DNA of 64,000 nucleotides from Vicugna pacos (Eukaryota; Chordata; Mammalia; Artiodactyla; Camelidae): NCBI RefSeq assembly GCF_048564905.1, contig NC_132992.1, positions 95,989,001-96,053,000 on the forward strand, written 5' to 3'. The notes below the pieces were generated by a model. That model worked only from the letters and a program-made list of their open reading frames with translations, did not search any database and was not told the origin of the DNA. This document shows, piece by piece, positions 60,375 to 64,000 of the stretch. Each line of letters starts with the position of its first letter. The stretch's first letter is position 1. A program made the position numbers and the translations under genes.

Positions 60375-63300
60375 TTCACCATGAAGTTGAACCTATTAAC
60401 CCAGCACTGTCTGACTGGGGCAGCCTGGCTTCTGAAACAAAACTGATCCAATCTCACAAACTGGGGAAAATAACAATAATACTGAATACACAGAAACCTC
60501 AACTAAATAGAGTTTGGTGACAGCACTGTGGGCTCTCATGTCCTACCAGGAGAGCAGAGTCCAGCTGTTAGAAGCAGAAAGATGCCCTGTTGCCTCCTGG
60601 CAAGGACTCAGGCAGTGAGGGGTGGTCACAGCTCAGGCAGTGAGAAGCCCTGGGTGCCTTGTTCACTACAGCCCCTCCTCCAACATGCATTCCCATCTGC
60701 AAAATAGTTCTCATCCCCGTGTATGCTAGGCCCTGCAGGTGACTCACTGTGATTCCAGGCCCGGAACGCAAATCATAGTTGATCCCAGATTACAACACTT
60801 CTTTTTGCTGGAGAAATAACTGGCCATCTCTTTGTGTCAGGTCAACGTTTTCACGGCCCTTTGGAATCAGACAACACCCCGTATGACTGTGGGGCTGCTG
60901 AGCAAACAGGTGTGGGACCCACACTGGGCCCATGGCTGCGCTCTGTGTTTCTCAAATACCCTGGAGCTTGAGTCTAAATCATTCTCCTGGATCCCAGCTT
61001 CTACATCTGTCCAGTAAGAAGCTCTGCAGGCTTTGTCTGAGAACTATTGTAAGGTGGGTCCTTCGTAGGTAAGACCGTGTACTGTATGCAAGTACTTATT
61101 TGGCACTCAGTCTGAGTTTGAAATCAGGTTGTTCCAGCTGGAAGTGGCCAGCCTTCCTCCCACTCCTTGGGAATAGGGGCTGATCTAATGAGCCTGTGCT
61201 GAGCAGCCTTCAGCCTGGCTCCTTCACAACCAGACTGATCCCTTAGACCTGACTGGTGTTAGCCCTGCTGGCTATTTGCGCTGTTTGACCCTTTAGGCTG
61301 CTTGGAAATTATTCCTTTATTCTCCAGAAATCACCTTGAGAAATGGGGTCCAAGTTATCTAACTGTTCTGAGGTCACTTCTGCAGTAGGAACCCCAGCTG
61401 ATTTTGTGTTTTAAACCCAGGGACCTTCCCTGTGAAAATGTGTAGGGAAACGGACAGACCCGGTCAAAGGCAATTCATTCTTCAATTAAGTGTATGCATC
61501 AATGGCCATTATGAAGAACTTCTCAAATTCTCAAGCTTACTTTCATTGAAACCAAATTGGAGATCTATACAAAATCTCAAAAACTGAATAGAACACCCAT
61601 TTGCCTCATTTTTCTGTGCCTTTGAAACATGTTTAGGAGCCTTATATTATGTGTTATAAAATATGCTCATAAGATTGACTCAGGCAAACACGGACTAAAG
61701 AAAGAAATCTGGGCCTCTGAAGCCTCGGGCTCCCCTTCCCTGGCCTGTGTGTCTCAGGCTTTCCCTCCAGCGCCAATGCCTCCCTCCCCTCTTACTCCTG
61801 CACCTCCGCTGTACCCTCAGGTCTTCCACAGTCAGTGTCTCTGCAAACTTCCCACTTCCTCTGAAATTCTCCCCATGCACTTTTCCTCCAACCTGTCAGA
61901 ACTTGTTCCTCTGAAGTTAACTCCTCTGAGGACCCAGAGGGTAATCTCACAATTACTTTCTTTCCTGGACGAAAGTAAAGTGCAAACCGTATTCAAAGAT
62001 TTCCCCAAACCGACCAAAGGTCCTCGCTGAGGAACTTAACGGGGTCCCTCAGACTCATCGGCCCGGCTTCTGTGACTTCCATCATCCAGTTCCTGCGGTT
62101 ATTGTTGCACGTCAGGCCTGGCGTTGGTGTAACTTGCTTCTGGGAGAATCCTGAAAGGTGTTTAGATTTGTGACCAGGAGAAGCGTCCAGTAACTTACTA
62201 CATAAAAAGGCTCTAGTTTTATTTAGGCAAATTCACTGGGCGACTGTTATTTGGAATCAAAATCCAGGATTCCCATAAAAATCGGTTGAATATGTTCATG
62301 TTTATCACAAACAACTTCAGACACTTTGAAAAGAAACTTATGTTCCTGCTCCTGAAGTTTATTCCACTTAGGTACCTTTTGAATGTGCATCTATTAATAA
62401 GCTGAGGCAGGACATTTCTTTTGTAGTGAGGAGTTCCAAGCTGGAAGGCAAAGCTATATCGTGTCCAGATGCAGATTTACTTACCCTTGCAAACCACCTG
62501 CCTCACACTGAAGATGAGTCTCCCAAAGGGATGAATCTTACATTATTGAACTTGAATTCCAGCAAATGAGGGCTCCTGAACAAAACCAAAACCCTCCTTC
62601 TCTCTGCTATTGTCGACAAGACACAGGACACTGGGAAGGAGATTGTCACAAGCGTGTGCACTTCGGGCACCATCAGCCCTCAGACCAGCCTTCTCACATC
62701 CTCCTGATCCCAGTGACAGGCTCTGAGGGAACAGCTGGGCTCTTCTCAGTCTTTTCTCTCAGTAGGCTTGGGCAAGCATTTCTCCAGATTGGAAGTGTGT
62801 CTCCCCCAGTCATATTGGGCACTGGAGCCAGACTCTCCCAGCTCATCCGAGCTACTGAAGGCAGCCCAGGCTCAGGGAAGTACATCAGTTCACACAGCAG
62901 GGACCTATGACGAGCCTCCAGGGGTCTCTGCCTCTGTACCTCCCCCTTTTATTTAGGCCCTTTGAGAGATGCACACCTTTTACTCCTTAGTTATTGAACT
63001 CCTATCTGTTTACTGAATGAGACTTCACATTGAAGCATCCTGCCACAGCTTCTGTGTCCCCCAAAGGGGGAAATGATTCTGGCATATGAGAGCAGCCATC
63101 AGAGTATGTGTGAAATTAATTAAGTGGCCCCGAGACATCTTTTACTTATTTTGTCTCTGATGATACTACAGCTAATTGTACAAGCAGCGACCATTTTTCC
63201 TACTGAGTTAGTTACCACCCCTTTAGGGGAAAAATCCCGAAAACATTTTGCAAACATCACAGTGCAGCCTCCTTCAAAATTCAAGCAGAATTTAACTCCT

Positions 63301-64000
63301 TCCCAGAATTAATCAACGTCCTGCAAGGAAGGAAGCCCTTCAGGCGATGAAGCCCAGAAGAGCAGATTCCAAGGACGAAGCCTTCACTGGCTCTTGTAGC
63401 TGTTTCTGAGACACTCTTGTTTTCCTGGAGAGAAAACCAAAAGGCCAAGGGGGGAGTGGTGCCCAGGACCTCGGATCAGCAAACTGCATTGAATATGGAT
63501 GAGCAATACTTCATCACATATGTGTTCCATGTGTACTTTAAATAGGGTAAAACAATACCATCGGCAGCAACACAGATGGATATAAACCCAATCATACTGA
63601 GTGAATTAAGTCAGATAGCAAAACACATCCCATGATCTCACTGATATGTGGAAATAAGAAAATGCAAAGGACTCTTACTTACAAGACAAAAGTAGACTCA
63701 TGGACCCAGAAAACGAACTATGTTCACCAAAGTGCATAGGGCAGGGGAGGGATAAACTAAGAGTGTGGGATTCACAAATACACATGACCTTATGTAACAC
63801 AGATATAAAACAAAGAGCTGCTGTATAGTGCAGGGAACTGTGTTCTACGTTTTGTAACAACACATACGGAAGGAAATCTGAGAAAATATACCTACGTGTG
63901 TGCAGAACTGCATCTGTTTGCTATGCACCAGAAACTAACATTGTAAATCAAACACACTTTTTATTAAAAGCAAAATAATTGCAAAGATAATAACAATAGT
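60375..64000 (+). mobile_element. ERV1 fossil, unit E (cut by window edge)
   Basis: 5' LTR-like segment ~60.4-60.83 kb, gag-like region ~61.7-62.2 kb (absent from A and C), zinc-knuckle nucleocapsid/protease-like region ~62.56-62.88 kb, then the nested LINE-1. The knuckle pattern is most legible in this copy. Broken many times. Confidence 0.65.
63489..64000 (+). mobile_element. L1: 5'-inverted LINE-1 3' end, unit E (cut by window edge)
   Basis: Same insertion again, left flank aaactgca at 63481-63488. The window ends within the A-rich tail. Confidence 0.82.

Larger units (their letters stand above)
57245..64000. repeat. Partial IGHV unit E, continues past the window
   Basis: Unit homology starts in the 3' flank of an IGHV3 pseudogene and continues through promoter, spacer and ERV fossil to the window edge. 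It carries the ~1.2-kb ERV segment (~61.22-62.43 kb) shared with B and missing from A and C. It also carries the small inverted LINE-1 (from 63489) shared with A and C and missing from B. The spacer at 58.3-60.4 kb is more diverged than in A-C and has no recognisable gene. Confidence 0.85.

Overview
This is mammalian germline DNA from a camelid immunoglobulin heavy-chain variable (IGHV) locus. Two V segments (VHH type) carry the framework-2 hallmark residues of heavy-chain-only antibodies (F, E, R, G in place of V, G, L, W), which are known only from camelids. Their close resemblance to the alpaca/llama IGHV3-3 type makes a New World camelid (alpaca or llama) most likely; the species is an inference. 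All V segments lie on the minus strand, so the D, J and constant genes are expected to the left of the window.

Layout. The window is built mostly from a tandem unit of about 10 kb, seen six times in whole or part: A (1-9976), B (9977-27.9 kb, enlarged by a 7.09-kb LINE-1), B2 (27.9-33.29 kb, V gene lost), C (33294-43252), D (43253-47.05 kb) and E (57.25 kb to the window end). A full unit reads, left to right: the tail of an old endogenous retrovirus LTR; a decayed IGHV4-like relic; an IGHV3 segment (VHH or VH) with leader, intron and 23-bp-spacer RSS; its octamer promoter; about 2 kb of non-coding spacer; and a broken gammaretrovirus-like ERV. In unit D an intact IGHV4 segment occupies the position where the other units carry IGHV3. 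Between D and E lies about 10 kb of unrelated sequence with an IGHV1 pseudogene, old LINE-1 pieces, a MIR fragment, a CA microsatellite and an ERV-L fossil split by a solo LTR.

V segments: VHH 3675-4131 (A), conventional VH 13608-14064 (B), VHH 36954-37410 (C) and IGHV4 47046-47487 (D) all look functional. IGHV1 52163-52600 and IGHV3 57600-58057 (E) are pseudogenes. Five IGHV4-like relics lie at about 1.73, 11.68, 29.71, 35.0 and 45.12 kb.

The segments are alternative donors for V(D)J recombination. Each open one has an octamer, a split leader, one V exon and a 23-RSS. VHH-type segments feed heavy-chain-only antibodies, VH-type segments feed conventional ones, and IGHV4 can reportedly serve both. 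Retroelement insertions shared or missing between units, and an apparently identical 2.87-kb block in A and C, suggest repeated duplication plus later sequence exchange. I see no tRNA, rRNA, CRISPR or bacterial-type features.
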